64,000 nucleotides of DNA from Methylomonas sp. UP202 (GTDB taxonomy: Bacteria; Pseudomonadota; Gammaproteobacteria; Methylococcales; Methylomonadaceae), in assembly GCF_029910655.1 (NCBI RefSeq), contig NZ_CP123897.1, positions 2,841,547-2,905,546 on the forward strand, given 5' to 3'. Below the pieces are notes generated by a model. The model saw only the letters and a list, made by a program, of their open reading frames with translations, searched no databases and was not told the origin of the DNA. Numbering within the stretch: position 1 is the stretch's first letter; the number at the start of each line of letters is the position of its first letter. Positions 18,431-27,544 of this stretch are shown piece by piece. A program made the translations under genes and the position numbers.

Positions 18431-19078
18431 ATGTTCATTATTCCTTCAAAAAATCTTAAGCTTAGGTTTCCATTTCAAAACGTTGTTAAGCATCTTCAGC
18501 TTGGCATGATTGGCGGCCTTTGCATCATCAGCCAACCCATAGAATCGATGGCTGCTGGATCGATTCAAACGAATAGCAACAGGCAACAGTCCCTAGTTTC
18601 AAACACCAAATTACGGAACACACTGTGGGGACAAGTGGCTCGGCGACATGGTATTGACCCCTACATTCTGTATGCCGTTGCGCTCACGGAGTCGCAAAAA
18701 AACGATGGACAGAATCGTGCCGTACCTTCGCCCTGGGCTATCAATAACGCTGGCAACACCTTTATTCCTGGCAACCAACAGGAAGCCGAAGCGTTGCTTT
18801 ATCAATTGATGGTTCAAGGTAAACGCAATATCGATATTGGCATTATGCAAGTGAATTTACGGTGGCATGGTCACCGTGTTACGAAACCAGAGCAACTCTT
18901 AGACCCGAGCACCAATTTAGAAATCGGCGCTCGCGTACTTTCTGACGCCATCCAGTCCGCACCAAACAACCTTGCCCTGGGTATCGGCCGATATTACAGC
19001 TGGAAAAACGAGCCGGCCGCCATCCAGTATGGGCAAAAAGTGATTGCCTTGGCTGATCAGATCCGAGCGATTCTCTAG
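18431..19078 (+). CDS. Lytic transglycosylase (SLT domain) of the transfer element
   Basis: The 215-residue protein has an N-terminal hydrophobic stretch (LGMIGGLCIISQPIESMAAG), probably a signal sequence, then an SLT domain: ILYAVALTESQ with E87 as likely catalytic acid, IDIGIMQVNLRWHG, and LEIGARVLSDAI. Such enzymes open peptidoglycan locally for a secretion channel. The gene is 18 bp upstream of the FlhD-like gene, and a transglycosylase gene also precedes the setDC/acaDC activator genes in SXT- and IncA/C-type elements. That parallel supports its place in the transfer element rather than in cell-wall growth. Confidence 0.82.
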   Translation: MFIIPSKNLKLRFPFQNVVKHLQLGMIGGLCIISQPIESMAAGSIQTNSNRQQSLVSNTKLRNTLWGQVARRHGIDPYILYAVALTESQKNDGQNRAVPSPWAINNAGNTFIPGNQQEAEALLYQLMVQGKRNIDIGIMQVNLRWHGHRVTKPEQLLDPSTNLEIGARVLSDAIQSAPNNLALGIGRYYSWKNEPAAIQYGQKVIALADQIRAIL

Positions 19079-19096
19079 TCCATCGAGGATTCCTGA

Positions 19097-19408
19097 ATGG
19101 ACGAAAATCTCTACAAACTCAATCTCGACTACCTCATCGTTGCTCAGTCCTTAATATTTTCCGAAAGTGAACAGAAAGCCATGTTCTGCTTAGGTCTCAC
19201 GACCGAAGCGGTGTCGTTGCTCAGAAAGATGCCACTCGAACAATTAAAGAGCCTGGCTCGAAGTGATTGCCTTACCTTTGTTCCCCGTTTCAATCCCCAC
19301 AAATGGAGCCAATTCCTAAACGTCCAAAAAACCGAAGACCCCGATGCACTCGCCGCACGAACCATCGACCTTCTGATGCTCTTGTCTGCCCACCCACCTG
19401 AGTCATGA
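19097..19408 (+). CDS. FlhD-like transcriptional activator subunit (SetD/AcaD type)
   Basis: The 103-residue protein resembles FlhD: LNLDYLIVAQSLIFSESEQKAMFCLGLTTEAVSLLRKMPLEQLKSLA, and the size (~100-115 residues) matches. FlhD-type subunits pair with FlhC to form a heteromeric activator. The next gene encodes an FlhC-like protein and overlaps this one by four bases (ATGA), so subunit synthesis is coupled. In SXT/R391 and IncA/C elements the equivalent pairs (SetCD, AcaCD) switch on transfer operons. With no flagellar genes nearby, this role is the best inference. Confidence 0.78.
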   Translation: MDENLYKLNLDYLIVAQSLIFSESEQKAMFCLGLTTEAVSLLRKMPLEQLKSLARSDCLTFVPRFNPHKWSQFLNVQKTEDPDALAARTIDLLMLLSAHPPES

Positions 19409-19953
19409 GCGACCATTGCGCTTTTGCTGCTCGACTCAAAGATCAGTATTGGGCCTATCAATTACTGAAACGAAAGTTGCGGACAAAATTGGCCAGCCGG
19501 GTCATCAAAACCCTGCGCCCAAAAGACTTGTGTAACCTTTATTTTTCGCTGCACCGAGAAAGCCCAGTGGCAGGGCTAGTCCCCAGTATTACGGCAATGC
19601 CGCAGTCACGCGAGTCGTTTCTTTACATGGCTCTATTTGCTTCAATCTATCGAAGCGCTTGCTCAGGCGCCATCAGGGCAGAAATAGACCTGAATGCCAT
19701 GGTATTTGCCTGGGATACTCTTTGCGCATTCTATCCAAGCCATATCCAAGAACGCCGACCGTTTGGCCGCATACGGCCAGCAAATTTCGATGAAGCCTGG
19801 ATTATCGTCGAAGCCCTGAGAGACGGACTCGCTGAATTACCTTACTGTACGACCTGCCATACGCCCTATCTGATCATTCATGGTTGCAAATACCAGCAGG
19901 TCTGTCAGATGTGCGTGTTAAACCAAATCTCTAAAACCATAATCAACACCTAG
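19405..19953 (+). CDS. FlhC-like transcriptional activator subunit (SetC/AcaC type)
   Basis: The 182-residue protein has FlhC's size and its C-terminal zinc site: C148-x2-C151 and C167-x2-C170 (YCTTCHTPYLI, VCQMC). The middle (FLYMALFASIYRSACSGAIRAEIDLNAMVFAWDTL) resembles the FlhC helical core. It starts inside the FlhD-like gene's stop. By analogy to SetCD/AcaCD it should be the DNA-contacting half of a master activator. Two 34-bp inverted repeats, before traF and before the relaxase gene, are candidate targets. Confidence 0.78.
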   Translation: MSDHCAFAARLKDQYWAYQLLKRKLRTKLASRVIKTLRPKDLCNLYFSLHRESPVAGLVPSITAMPQSRESFLYMALFASIYRSACSGAIRAEIDLNAMVFAWDTLCAFYPSHIQERRPFGRIRPANFDEAWIIVEALRDGLAELPYCTTCHTPYLIIHGCKYQQVCQMCVLNQISKTIINT

Positions 19954-20085
19954 TAGTTGATCCTCGGAGTAAAGTTGTTGTGGCCGCATGGGTGTCGATT
20001 CATTGTCCAGGGAGACAATTTTATGCAGCAATTTTCATTTAGAGGATTATAATCCACCTACCCAATCTTCCTATGTAATCAGACT

Positions 20086-20430
20086 ATGAAAACGGTCAAT
20101 GTCAGCGGTCTAAAGAACAACCCCAGCGAAGCGTTGCGCATGGCTCACGAGGATATGGTCCTGGTTATGAATCGAAACGAACCGGACGCGGTGATGGTCG
20201 GCCTCAAAGCCGCCAAAATCATTGGAATGCCGGGCGTGCGTAAAGCCTTGGCAACGGCACTTTTCAAGGACGGTAACCTGTCCCTTGCCCGCTCCGCTAA
20301 ACTGGCCGATATGCCGTTGGCAAACTTTATTGCGCACGTCTCGCGCCTGGGTATTTCCGTCATCGATCAAACGACTGATGAAGTCAAGGATGATTTGGAC
20401 ACTCTGGACCAGTGGCTCAACCAAGCCTGA
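20086..20430 (+). CDS. UPF0175-family antitoxin
   Basis: The 114-residue protein begins VNVSGLKNNPSEALRMAHED-MVLVMNRNEPDAVMVG, a Phd-like segment. It ends with the UPF0175 helix-turn-helix (LSLARSAKLADMPLANFIAHVSRLGISVI), which should bind its own promoter. It is 6 bp upstream of a DUF3368 PIN-like gene, the standard antitoxin-toxin order. The pair would stabilise the mobile element after transfer or integration. Confidence 0.85.
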   Translation: MKTVNVSGLKNNPSEALRMAHEDMVLVMNRNEPDAVMVGLKAAKIIGMPGVRKALATALFKDGNLSLARSAKLADMPLANFIAHVSRLGISVIDQTTDEVKDDLDTLDQWLNQA

Positions 20431-20436
20431 TCGCGG

Positions 20437-20925
20437 ATGACCAAAAAAGTAATTGTCGATGCCAGTCCATTGATCGGACTGGCGTTGGTGGAGGGTTTAA
20501 TCTGGCTACCCCAGTTATTTGGCCAGGTTTTCGTGCCCGAATCGGTGAAACAAGAAGTGTTACCAGACAAATCGGCACCGGGTGAACAAGCCCTAGCTCA
20601 CGCATTCGATTCGGGTTGGCTAACGGTATGGCATGAATCCATCACACCTTGTTTAGACATTGATCTGGACGCTGGTGAAACGGATTGCATCAACATCGCG
20701 CTATCGTCACCCCAAAACTATTTGCTGATCATGGACGAACGTGCCGGCCGGGCTGTGGCCAAAGAATATCAACTCCAGGTCGTCGGTACTGCCGCCGTCA
20801 TCGGACAGGCCAAAAAACAAGGTTTGATTTCGTCTGCTCGAGCGACTTTTGAAATTTTGCATCGATCGGATTTTCGAATTTCGGCTACTGTGATCAACAA
20901 AATTCTGGCAAGTGTCGGCGAGTAA
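20437..20925 (+). CDS. DUF3368 PIN-like toxin
   Basis: The 162-residue protein has PIN-domain acidic residues: D8 in VIVDASPLIGLA, the GETDCINIAL motif with E and D, and LIMDERAGRAVAKE. The last is the DUF3368 hallmark. PIN proteins of this type are ribonucleases held inactive by the cognate antitoxin. The gene directly follows the UPF0175 antitoxin gene. The C-terminal GLISSARATFEIL-HRSDFRIS segment is also family-typical. All key residues appear intact. Confidence 0.85.
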   Translation: MTKKVIVDASPLIGLALVEGLIWLPQLFGQVFVPESVKQEVLPDKSAPGEQALAHAFDSGWLTVWHESITPCLDIDLDAGETDCINIALSSPQNYLLIMDERAGRAVAKEYQLQVVGTAAVIGQAKKQGLISSARATFEILHRSDFRISATVINKILASVGE

Positions 20926-21048
20926 ACCGTTCGATATGCAGGTCATCTTTCTTTGCCTTGTTGAAATAGTTTTGATTTTAAAAAACCGACTTGGAACGTT
21001 AGCCCAATCGCGGTAGGATTGCCCAACCGCTTAAGCATGGAGAATACA

Positions 21049-21648
21049 ATGTCTTCACAGTCATCACTCTCAGATCGGTTCAAACGGCCCAGCCAATCGA
21101 TTCAAACTCGATCAAATCACTCAATGTTTAACGGCCATCATGCAACTGTCGATTGTCCCGAATGCCATCGAATCATGGTGCCGCGCGTCATTACCTATTA
21201 CGGGCAACCAACAAAATCGATTTGTCCTTTTTGTGGTGCTACCTTTGCGAAATATCCGAGTGGGTTAGAACGTTTACTGGCTCGTTTCCAAACTCGGGTG
21301 CTGACCTTTGCAATTTTTAAGGGTTTTGTTTTGGTGGCTATTTTATTTGGATTAACCTTTTTAGGTAGTTCAAATGGCATTTTGCCCGAATCGCTTTCTG
21401 AGTTTTCCTTATTTATGACAGTTGTTTTTACTGCAGTGGCATTAGCAGAATTTATTTTTCAATGCGTTGAAAAAATGGCGACTAGGTTTTCGCATGAAAG
21501 TAATTACTATTGGGCACTATTAGTACTTGTTGCATGGGCGTCTGCAAGCCTAAATCGTGACCTTACCTTACCAATTATCATTTTATCTTTTGCCATGATA
21601 CTGCGAGGCATCCTTGTTGGACTCGCTCAAGTTATTCGTAAAAACTGA
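21049..21648 (+). CDS. Zinc-ribbon membrane protein; possible entry-exclusion protein
   Basis: The 199-residue protein has a rubredoxin-like pair of cysteine motifs (DCPECHRI and ICPFCGATF) in its first ~65 residues. About four membrane helices follow (FAIFKGFVLVAILFGLTFLG, FSLFMTVVFTAVALAEFIF, YYWALLVLVAWASASL, LPIIILSFAMILRGILVGLA). The ATG at 21049 is favoured by GGAGA 8 bp upstream. Its stop lies 10 bp from the convergent traG stop. In SXT-type elements an inner-membrane exclusion gene adjoins traG, so this position hints at exclusion, but I cannot recognise the family by sequence. Confidence 0.6.
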   Translation: MSSQSSLSDRFKRPSQSIQTRSNHSMFNGHHATVDCPECHRIMVPRVITYYGQPTKSICPFCGATFAKYPSGLERLLARFQTRVLTFAIFKGFVLVAILFGLTFLGSSNGILPESLSEFSLFMTVVFTAVALAEFIFQCVEKMATRFSHESNYYWALLVLVAWASASLNRDLTLPIIILSFAMILRGILVGLAQVIRKN

Positions 21649-21658
21649 TTTAATAAAA

Positions 21659-24600
21659 TCAATATTCAATTAGTCCTCGAGCTCGATTAAAGTTACCGAT
21701 CTGGTTGATTAAATCCATTCTGTTCTGCCCGACAGCACTCAACAATAACTTTGAAATATTGTTACCATCAACATATCCTTCCTCTTTGATCAACTGTTGT
21801 TTCGCTGCCGCTAAATTTCCGCTATATCCTCCGCCAACTGATATTCCAGCGAATGCTTCAAACATTGCAGCTCGGTAATATGCTTTTTGACTTGGTGTTA
21901 ATTCGTCACCGATCTCGTTGATTCTTTGATCTGCCCAAGCTTGGGTAGTTTGAATAAAACCTGAGTAAGATTTAGATGCGCCGTATTTTACTGACTCCCA
22001 AAAGCTTGCCCCATTCGAATAAGCTTCTCTAGTATTTGAAGTAAATTCCTTAATGCTTTCAGCACCAGAAGAACCCATGGCCTCGATATTCTTGGCCGTA
22101 TTATAAATACTGCCCCCGAGATAGTCATACGTTGCCTCTGCCGCCGAAGGTGTTTCATTGGCCGCTGCGGCTATTGATTGCCTAAAGTGCTCTGCTTTGA
22201 CATTTGCCAATTGCCCAAAACCTTGGCTGGACTGTTGTTCACGCTCTGCCAGATTTCGTTCATGTTGCGATTCGACAAGGGCTTCGCCGCCGGCAATTTT
22301 TCCCGTCGCTGAACGAATCTTTGCCTGAGCACGCTGATTTAGCGATTCGGTTTCAGCGCGCGGATCGTCGAGATGAGCCTGTTCGATTGATGCCTGAACC
22401 TTGCCAGTTTCCGGTGCATTGGCTTTCAGTGATTCATTCCGGCTGGCATTCCAGGTTTGATCGGCTTTAGGCGCATTAAACACATCGCCGAGCAGTTGGT
22501 AACCCGAGATTTGTGCCTGGTGCGATTGTTGATCGTCCAGTGTGCGGTAATTGGGTGACGAGAATCCGGTCAATAACGACATGCCGGCGGCGGCATAGGC
22601 TTGATCGGCATCGCTGATCCAACCCGCCGCTTTCCATTGCGATGCCAGCCGTTGCGTATCGCCCCGCAAGCCGTATTGATCCAGCGTCCGATCCAGGCGT
22701 TCCATCAGGCCGGGGTCATGGGCGATTTTGTTACCTGTTTCTGCCGCGCCGAAACTGGCTTGCGTTCCGAAGCGTTGTTGGGCCGATAGGGTTTGTTGAT
22801 AGGATTCGCTGGCGGATACCGCGTCGGTTGCGCTGTGTTGCAATGAGGACAACGATTGATTTTGTAGCCCCATCGACGCGACGTTTCGGGTGCCGGCTTG
22901 CGCATCCATCGCCAGGCTTTTCGCCAAACCGGCTTGATAGCCCTGACTGTCGTTTACGGTCTGACTGATGTCGGCGGCGATGGCATCGGACTTGTCCTGA
23001 CTGACTTTGAAATCGTTCTGCAAGCGGCCGGAGATCGCACCGCTGAGTTGATCGTTACCGAGCTTGGCCCCGGCGTTGGCACTGCCGGCCACCAACGCCG
23101 AGAACTGATCGGCGGATATGCCGGTATCGGCATGTTTTTTGGCAAAGGCTTCACCGAACTGACGGTTATAGGCATCGGTATAACTGGAATTGCTGGCGAT
23201 TTGATTACCCAACGAACGACTGTCAAAGGCGTCGTTGCTGATGCTGGCCGACCTCGACGCCGTTGACGACACGCTATGCATAAAGCTATTGGTGGCTTGC
23301 TCGGACGCGGAATAGGCCGACGAAACAGCAGCACTCATATCCTTGCCGGCCGTGAAAGTCGGCAGCACCTTGTCGACGCCGGTTTGGGTGACCGCCGACA
23401 ACGGACTGTATTGATGTTGCGCTTGGGCATTCAAGACCGGCGCCGGACTGATCACATCGGGCGTAGCGATTTTCTCGTTCACGTAATCGCCACCGTCCAT
23501 CCGTCCCAGGAAATGGGTGGCGGTCACCGCACCGCGATAAATCAGCATCAAGGTAATGGCCGGCGTCGACGCCGCCAGCATACCGCCAATCGACAGCCAT
23601 TGCTGCAACTCTATGTCCAATTGGTAAATGCCCATCATTGACGGCAGATTGTAGGTGGCCGTAGTCAGCGCCGCCATTTTGCCGGCGGCCGACATCTGGA
23701 TGAACAGATTGATCACCGCCAGAATCGGCATCCACAACTGGATCCACAGCAGCATCGAGAAGTAGCCAATATTCATCCGGATACCGACATTGCCCAGCAT
23801 CACCACAAACGCCATGATCGGTGCGATGGCGTAACTCAAACCTTCGATAAACGCCATCATCGGCCGGACGATCTTGGCAAACAGCGTTTGCTCGGCGGCC
23901 CATTGGGTATTGCGTTGCTGAATGGCTTGCTCGACCATGGCTGCCTTGTTCCAATGCAAGCCGTCTTCATGTCGGCCGATCACACCTTTCTCGAACATCG
24001 GCATGATCGCCGACATCAGCATGTAATCGGCGGCATCAATGACACCGGGCCCTGCCAAAGCATCGAACGCATCCTGGATTTTCGGCACCGTATCGGCTGC
24101 CGCCGGCACACCCAGAGTGGGCTGCAGCAAACTTTCCAGTGCCGTCGCAAAATTGCCGTTGGCCACTCCGCTCAACTCGGCCCAAGCATCAGTACAGGTT
24201 TTGGTTTGTGGTTGGCCGCCGACATAGATTTCGGTCATGTAGATATCGGAATCGAAGCGGATTGCGTTTAACGGATCGGCATCGCGCAAAATGGCATCCA
24301 CCGATTTCTGGTTCAGATCGACACCGGTCAACGTGCATTCACGCACGTAATTGGCAAACGAGGTTTCCATGTCACTGCCGGCATTCGGTACGTTGGCCGC
24401 ACCCAAATTGATTCTGGACAACAAATTCTTCCGCACCGCCGTCAAGGTCTGCAAACTGTCGGCAAAGCCATTGCCGGTCATCGACGGGGTGCCAAAGCCT
24501 TGTTCGAACAAGCGTGTGGTCCGATAACCCATGTTCGACATCACGCTACCCACGACTGCCGGCCCCAAGGGCACATTGTCGACCACCACCACGCTGCCAG

Positions 24601-24856
24601 TATAGGCATCCTCGACCGATACTCGCACCGACGGCGCATACAACATCAGCCATAACACATACGCCAACAATAAATCCTGATAACGAATGCCACGACCATC
24701 CCATTGCAACAAAGCCCTGAGCATGACGATGATGACGCCGATCAAACCGCCGACAGCTGCGGCGGTGCGGTAATCTCCGGTGCCGGAGATCATCGCGATG
24801 GCATTGAGGACGGCTTGCAAATAGGCAGAATCGCCCACGGAGAAAATTTCAAACAT
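21659..24856 (-). CDS. traG: TraG-like mating-pair stabilisation/exclusion membrane protein
   Basis: The 1065-residue protein matches the TraG N-terminal domain of F- and SXT-type systems. Hydrophobic helices lie at about residues 30-95 (GGLIGVIIVMLRALLQW, LLLAYVLWLMLYAPSVRVSVEDAYTG) and 320-450 (PMMAFIEGLSYAIAPIMAFVVML, LWIQLWMPILAVINLFIQMSAAG). The long hydrophilic C-terminal half is rich in Ser, Ala and Gln (HSVSSTASRSASISNDAFD). TraG stabilises mating pairs in the inner membrane and periplasm, and in the family its C-terminal part takes part in exclusion specificity. It is the last gene of traF-traH-traG, 66 bp after traH. The frame is intact and full length. Confidence 0.9.
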   Translation of the reverse strand: MFEIFSVGDSAYLQAVLNAIAMISGTGDYRTAAAVGGLIGVIIVMLRALLQWDGRGIRYQDLLLAYVLWLMLYAPSVRVSVEDAYTGSVVVVDNVPLGPAVVGSVMSNMGYRTTRLFEQGFGTPSMTGNGFADSLQTLTAVRKNLLSRINLGAANVPNAGSDMETSFANYVRECTLTGVDLNQKSVDAILRDADPLNAIRFDSDIYMTEIYVGGQPQTKTCTDAWAELSGVANGNFATALESLLQPTLGVPAAADTVPKIQDAFDALAGPGVIDAADYMLMSAIMPMFEKGVIGRHEDGLHWNKAAMVEQAIQQRNTQWAAEQTLFAKIVRPMMAFIEGLSYAIAPIMAFVVMLGNVGIRMNIGYFSMLLWIQLWMPILAVINLFIQMSAAGKMAALTTATYNLPSMMGIYQLDIELQQWLSIGGMLAASTPAITLMLIYRGAVTATHFLGRMDGGDYVNEKIATPDVISPAPVLNAQAQHQYSPLSAVTQTGVDKVLPTFTAGKDMSAAVSSAYSASEQATNSFMHSVSSTASRSASISNDAFDSRSLGNQIASNSSYTDAYNRQFGEAFAKKHADTGISADQFSALVAGSANAGAKLGNDQLSGAISGRLQNDFKVSQDKSDAIAADISQTVNDSQGYQAGLAKSLAMDAQAGTRNVASMGLQNQSLSSLQHSATDAVSASESYQQTLSAQQRFGTQASFGAAETGNKIAHDPGLMERLDRTLDQYGLRGDTQRLASQWKAAGWISDADQAYAAAGMSLLTGFSSPNYRTLDDQQSHQAQISGYQLLGDVFNAPKADQTWNASRNESLKANAPETGKVQASIEQAHLDDPRAETESLNQRAQAKIRSATGKIAGGEALVESQHERNLAEREQQSSQGFGQLANVKAEHFRQSIAAAANETPSAAEATYDYLGGSIYNTAKNIEAMGSSGAESIKEFTSNTREAYSNGASFWESVKYGASKSYSGFIQTTQAWADQRINEIGDELTPSQKAYYRAAMFEAFAGISVGGGYSGNLAAAKQQLIKEEGYVDGNNISKLLLSAVGQNRMDLINQIGNFNRARGLIEY

Positions 24857-24922
24857 GGGCGACCTGCCTTTTTATTGAACGAGGGAGAAAACCATCATGG
24901 TGGTGAACGTGAGAAGGAGATA

Positions 24923-26374
24923 TTAAGGACTTGGCCAAGCCATCCCGGAAGCCGGCAACTGCGCCACGGTGCCATAGTGTTTCGGCTTCACGGTGGTCAT
25001 CAATTGTTGGTAAAACGCCATCAGGGTTTGAGGATTACCATAACGACCGGCGATGGTGACGTATTCGTCCTGGATTTGCTCCCTTGCATCCTTCAAGGCA
25101 TCCATCAGCAATTTGGCGTAGGCGTGGTCGTTCATGTGCGCCGCGGTTTGTACGGCATTGAGTAAATCGTTGACGATCAACTGCGCCAATTCCAAAGCAA
25201 TCACCGGCGCGGCTTCTTCAGCCCACAATTTGGCAATACCGGCGTCTTCCCGCGCCAGGTTATGAATCATGCCGCCGATGGCATCCGGCACGGTTTGCAT
25301 GAAGGCTTTTTCGCTGTCGGTGATCTGGCCGGAGTTGGTCGAGAATTTGTAGATCAAGCCGTTGCCGGTATTCGCCGAACCCAGCAGAATGTCCATTACG
25401 CGCTGCTTCAAGCCGACCAGATTGACGTTCTGGACAATGGGTTTCAGACACTGATCGGCATCGTGACCGTCACTGCAGGTGTACATCCGCACGGTTTGAT
25501 AACTATTACCGGCGTCGTTGCCGTACATCAAATCCTTGATCCGCAACACCGGCGGTGGTGCGCTGATGGCATTGTTTTCGCCTTTGCCGTCTGGTGCGGC
25601 TTGCGGGGCATCGACGATCACCGTACCGGAAATACTCATCGCCGCTTCCAGCAAACTGTTGCCGCCGAAACGGAACCAGCCGCCGGCGTTTTGATTGACC
25701 AAGGACCGCCAGACTAAATTGCCTTGGATGATCTTGGTCATATCGGTCGGGTCGTTCTGTTTGATCTGTTGAACCGGGTCGCCCAAGGTACTGGTATTGG
25801 TCCAGCTGGAAAAGACATCCGAAATGCCTTGGGTAAACGAGGCATTGGACAGGTTGGTTTTGCTTTGCAGATCGAAGGCTTTCACCGTGTCGTTGACCAG
25901 GCCCTGCGCCAAACGGCAGGAGTTGCTGAACATCTGGTTCATCTCCTGGATTTTCTTTTGCAGATCGGTCATCACCGACGCACACCAGGGACACATGGCA
26001 CCGACCGCCAATTGGAATGCATAACCTGATGCATTGGCGGCGACATTGCGCAGCAATTGCACGAACTGGTTGAAGTTGATGAAACTGAAGCTGCCGGCAA
26101 ACAAATCGATACCGCCGCAACCGGCGCTGAACGACGGCGGCACGAACGACACCAGGTTGGTGTTGGTGATGCCGTTGCGCGCTACCAGGCTACCGCCGGT
26201 AATCACGCCCCGGCGTTGGCCTAAATGAGCGGTCGGGGCCGTGAAATTGGTCATGGTGCCGAACATGCTGTCCATTTCCTGTTGCAGGTCGGCATAGGCT
26301 GGAACGGAGCTCTCGATCAACAGGATCAACACTAGTACTCGGCGGCAGCGCAGAGACAATGAAAACGAAATCAT
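24923..26374 (-). CDS. traH: TraH conjugal transfer pilus assembly protein
   Basis: The 483-residue protein starts with a signal peptide (VLVLILLIESSVPAYA). It contains the TraH hallmark SAGCGGIDLFAGSFSFINFNQFVQLLRNVA and the paired-cysteine region MCPWCASVMTDLQKKIQEMNQ. TraH is a periplasmic/outer-membrane F-type pilus assembly factor whose disulfides need oxidation. The upstream traF gene, encoding a thioredoxin-fold protein, overlaps its start (ATGA). The frame is intact. Confidence 0.92.
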   Translation of the reverse strand: MISFSLSLRCRRVLVLILLIESSVPAYADLQQEMDSMFGTMTNFTAPTAHLGQRRGVITGGSLVARNGITNTNLVSFVPPSFSAGCGGIDLFAGSFSFINFNQFVQLLRNVAANASGYAFQLAVGAMCPWCASVMTDLQKKIQEMNQMFSNSCRLAQGLVNDTVKAFDLQSKTNLSNASFTQGISDVFSSWTNTSTLGDPVQQIKQNDPTDMTKIIQGNLVWRSLVNQNAGGWFRFGGNSLLEAAMSISGTVIVDAPQAAPDGKGENNAISAPPPVLRIKDLMYGNDAGNSYQTVRMYTCSDGHDADQCLKPIVQNVNLVGLKQRVMDILLGSANTGNGLIYKFSTNSGQITDSEKAFMQTVPDAIGGMIHNLAREDAGIAKLWAEEAAPVIALELAQLIVNDLLNAVQTAAHMNDHAYAKLLMDALKDAREQIQDEYVTIAGRYGNPQTLMAFYQQLMTTVKPKHYGTVAQLPASGMAWPSP

Positions 26375-27381
26375 GGTGTACTCCCGAGATGCGCACTGCG
26401 TTGCAATGCCTGGATCAGTGACAGTGGATCTTGAGTGACCGCAGGACTGATGCTACCGGCGGCCGGTAATAACATCGGCGTGTTACGAATGCCCTGAGTG
26501 GTTTGGTATTGGGAGACATCGATCCAACCGGCTTCCTTGGCCGCAAGCAGGATCCGTCCGGTAACTTCCTCTAACGACAAAGCGCCTTGCGCCAACGGTA
26601 CGATTTGCTTGGGCGGTTTCATCAGAAACAGCGCCGGGGTTTGCTCAACCCCTAACATCGCCGCTTGCCCTTGATCGCGTTTGAACTGATTGAAAAAGCC
26701 GTTCGGCATCGGTAGGCCATCAAGCGATACAGGATAAATCTTGAATCCGTAAGCGTTTTCCAGCATTGCCAGAATCGGCGCCTGCACATGGCAATAAGGG
26801 CAATCGGAGCGGAAGAAAAACAAAATACCGGCTTGGGCCGCAATCGCTTTCAAGGCTCGTTCGGCCACCACGCCGGCCTGATGATTAGCTTCATTGGCCG
26901 CATAAGTTGCCACCGGCCGGCGCACCGTTTCATCGAGTTGCGGATCTGACATCACAACGTAGCGGGCGGCATTGGTAAAACGCTCGGCTTTGTCCATCAT
27001 CACCCGCTGCAGGTAATAAAAAGCCGCCACATTCTCGGGACTGGGATCATCGATGGCCTGGTTCAGGTAATGCTCAAGGTTTTTCTTTAACCAGGCTGAA
27101 GACAGCGGTTGGGGTTCTACAACAGTCTGTGGTCGAGTTTGGGGTTCAATTTCAGCTTGAACGACGCTGGGCGGTCTGATGTCAGGCTTGGTTTTTTCCT
27201 GATCGGCTTGAATATCGGGTTGGGCTTTTTTAGCTGGTTCCGGCAGCATTTCATACCAAAACCAGCCGCGTTGTTTGTCGACGAAATAGGAAACTTCGGA
27301 CGTGTCGTCCTTACCCATCGCCAGAGAGGCTCTGAGACACAAGCTCAAGATGATCGGTAAAGAAATGGCATTTCGGTTCAT
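26371..27381 (-). CDS. traF: TraF thioredoxin-fold transfer protein
   Basis: With the ATG at 27381 the product has 336 residues and a short signal sequence (ISLPIILSLCLRASLAMG). The family's N-terminal GWFWYEMLPEP is followed by a Pro/Gln-rich linker and a thioredoxin-like domain with C194-PY-C197 (FFFRSDCPYCHVQAPIL) and the cis-Pro region VEQTPALFLM. TraF helps fold disulfide-bonded transfer proteins such as TraH. The longer frame to 27531 runs through a 34-bp inverted repeat and lacks a signal peptide, so it was rejected. The gene heads the traF-traH-traG operon and overlaps traH. Confidence 0.88.
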   Translation of the reverse strand: MNRNAISLPIILSLCLRASLAMGKDDTSEVSYFVDKQRGWFWYEMLPEPAKKAQPDIQADQEKTKPDIRPPSVVQAEIEPQTRPQTVVEPQPLSSAWLKKNLEHYLNQAIDDPSPENVAAFYYLQRVMMDKAERFTNAARYVVMSDPQLDETVRRPVATYAANEANHQAGVVAERALKAIAAQAGILFFFRSDCPYCHVQAPILAMLENAYGFKIYPVSLDGLPMPNGFFNQFKRDQGQAAMLGVEQTPALFLMKPPKQIVPLAQGALSLEEVTGRILLAAKEAGWIDVSQYQTTQGIRNTPMLLPAAGSISPAVTQDPLSLIQALQRSAHLGSTP

Positions 27382-27415
27382 CGCGCCATTGTCCGTCAGA
27401 TCGTCCCAGCGACTT

Positions 27416-27449
27416 TTGCAGCTGACGACGAAAACGCCATCAGCTGCAA
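27416..27449. promoter_or_regulatory. 34-bp inverted repeat before traF (candidate activator site)
   Basis: Arms TTGCAGCTGACG (27416-27427) and CATCAGCTGCAA (27438-27449) match as reverse complements at 11 of 12 positions across a 10-bp spacer. The site ends 34 bp before the traF start. The same structure occurs before the relaxase gene at 35195-35228. Long inverted half-sites with a ~10-bp spacer are the known geometry of FlhDC targets, and this element encodes an FlhDC-like pair. Confidence 0.6.
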
Positions 27450-27544
27450 GATGGTTCGAAAAACTATCGCAGAATCCGACCGTAACGGCAGACGATCGCA
27501 AATTCGGCGTCAACTGCAATCGGTATCCCATTTCGGTTGCCTAA

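Noticed and set aside
18431..19953. FlhD- and FlhC-like genes considered as flagellar master regulators
   Set aside because: No flagellar genes are near; a transglycosylase gene precedes them and conjugation genes surround them, as with SetCD/AcaCD.
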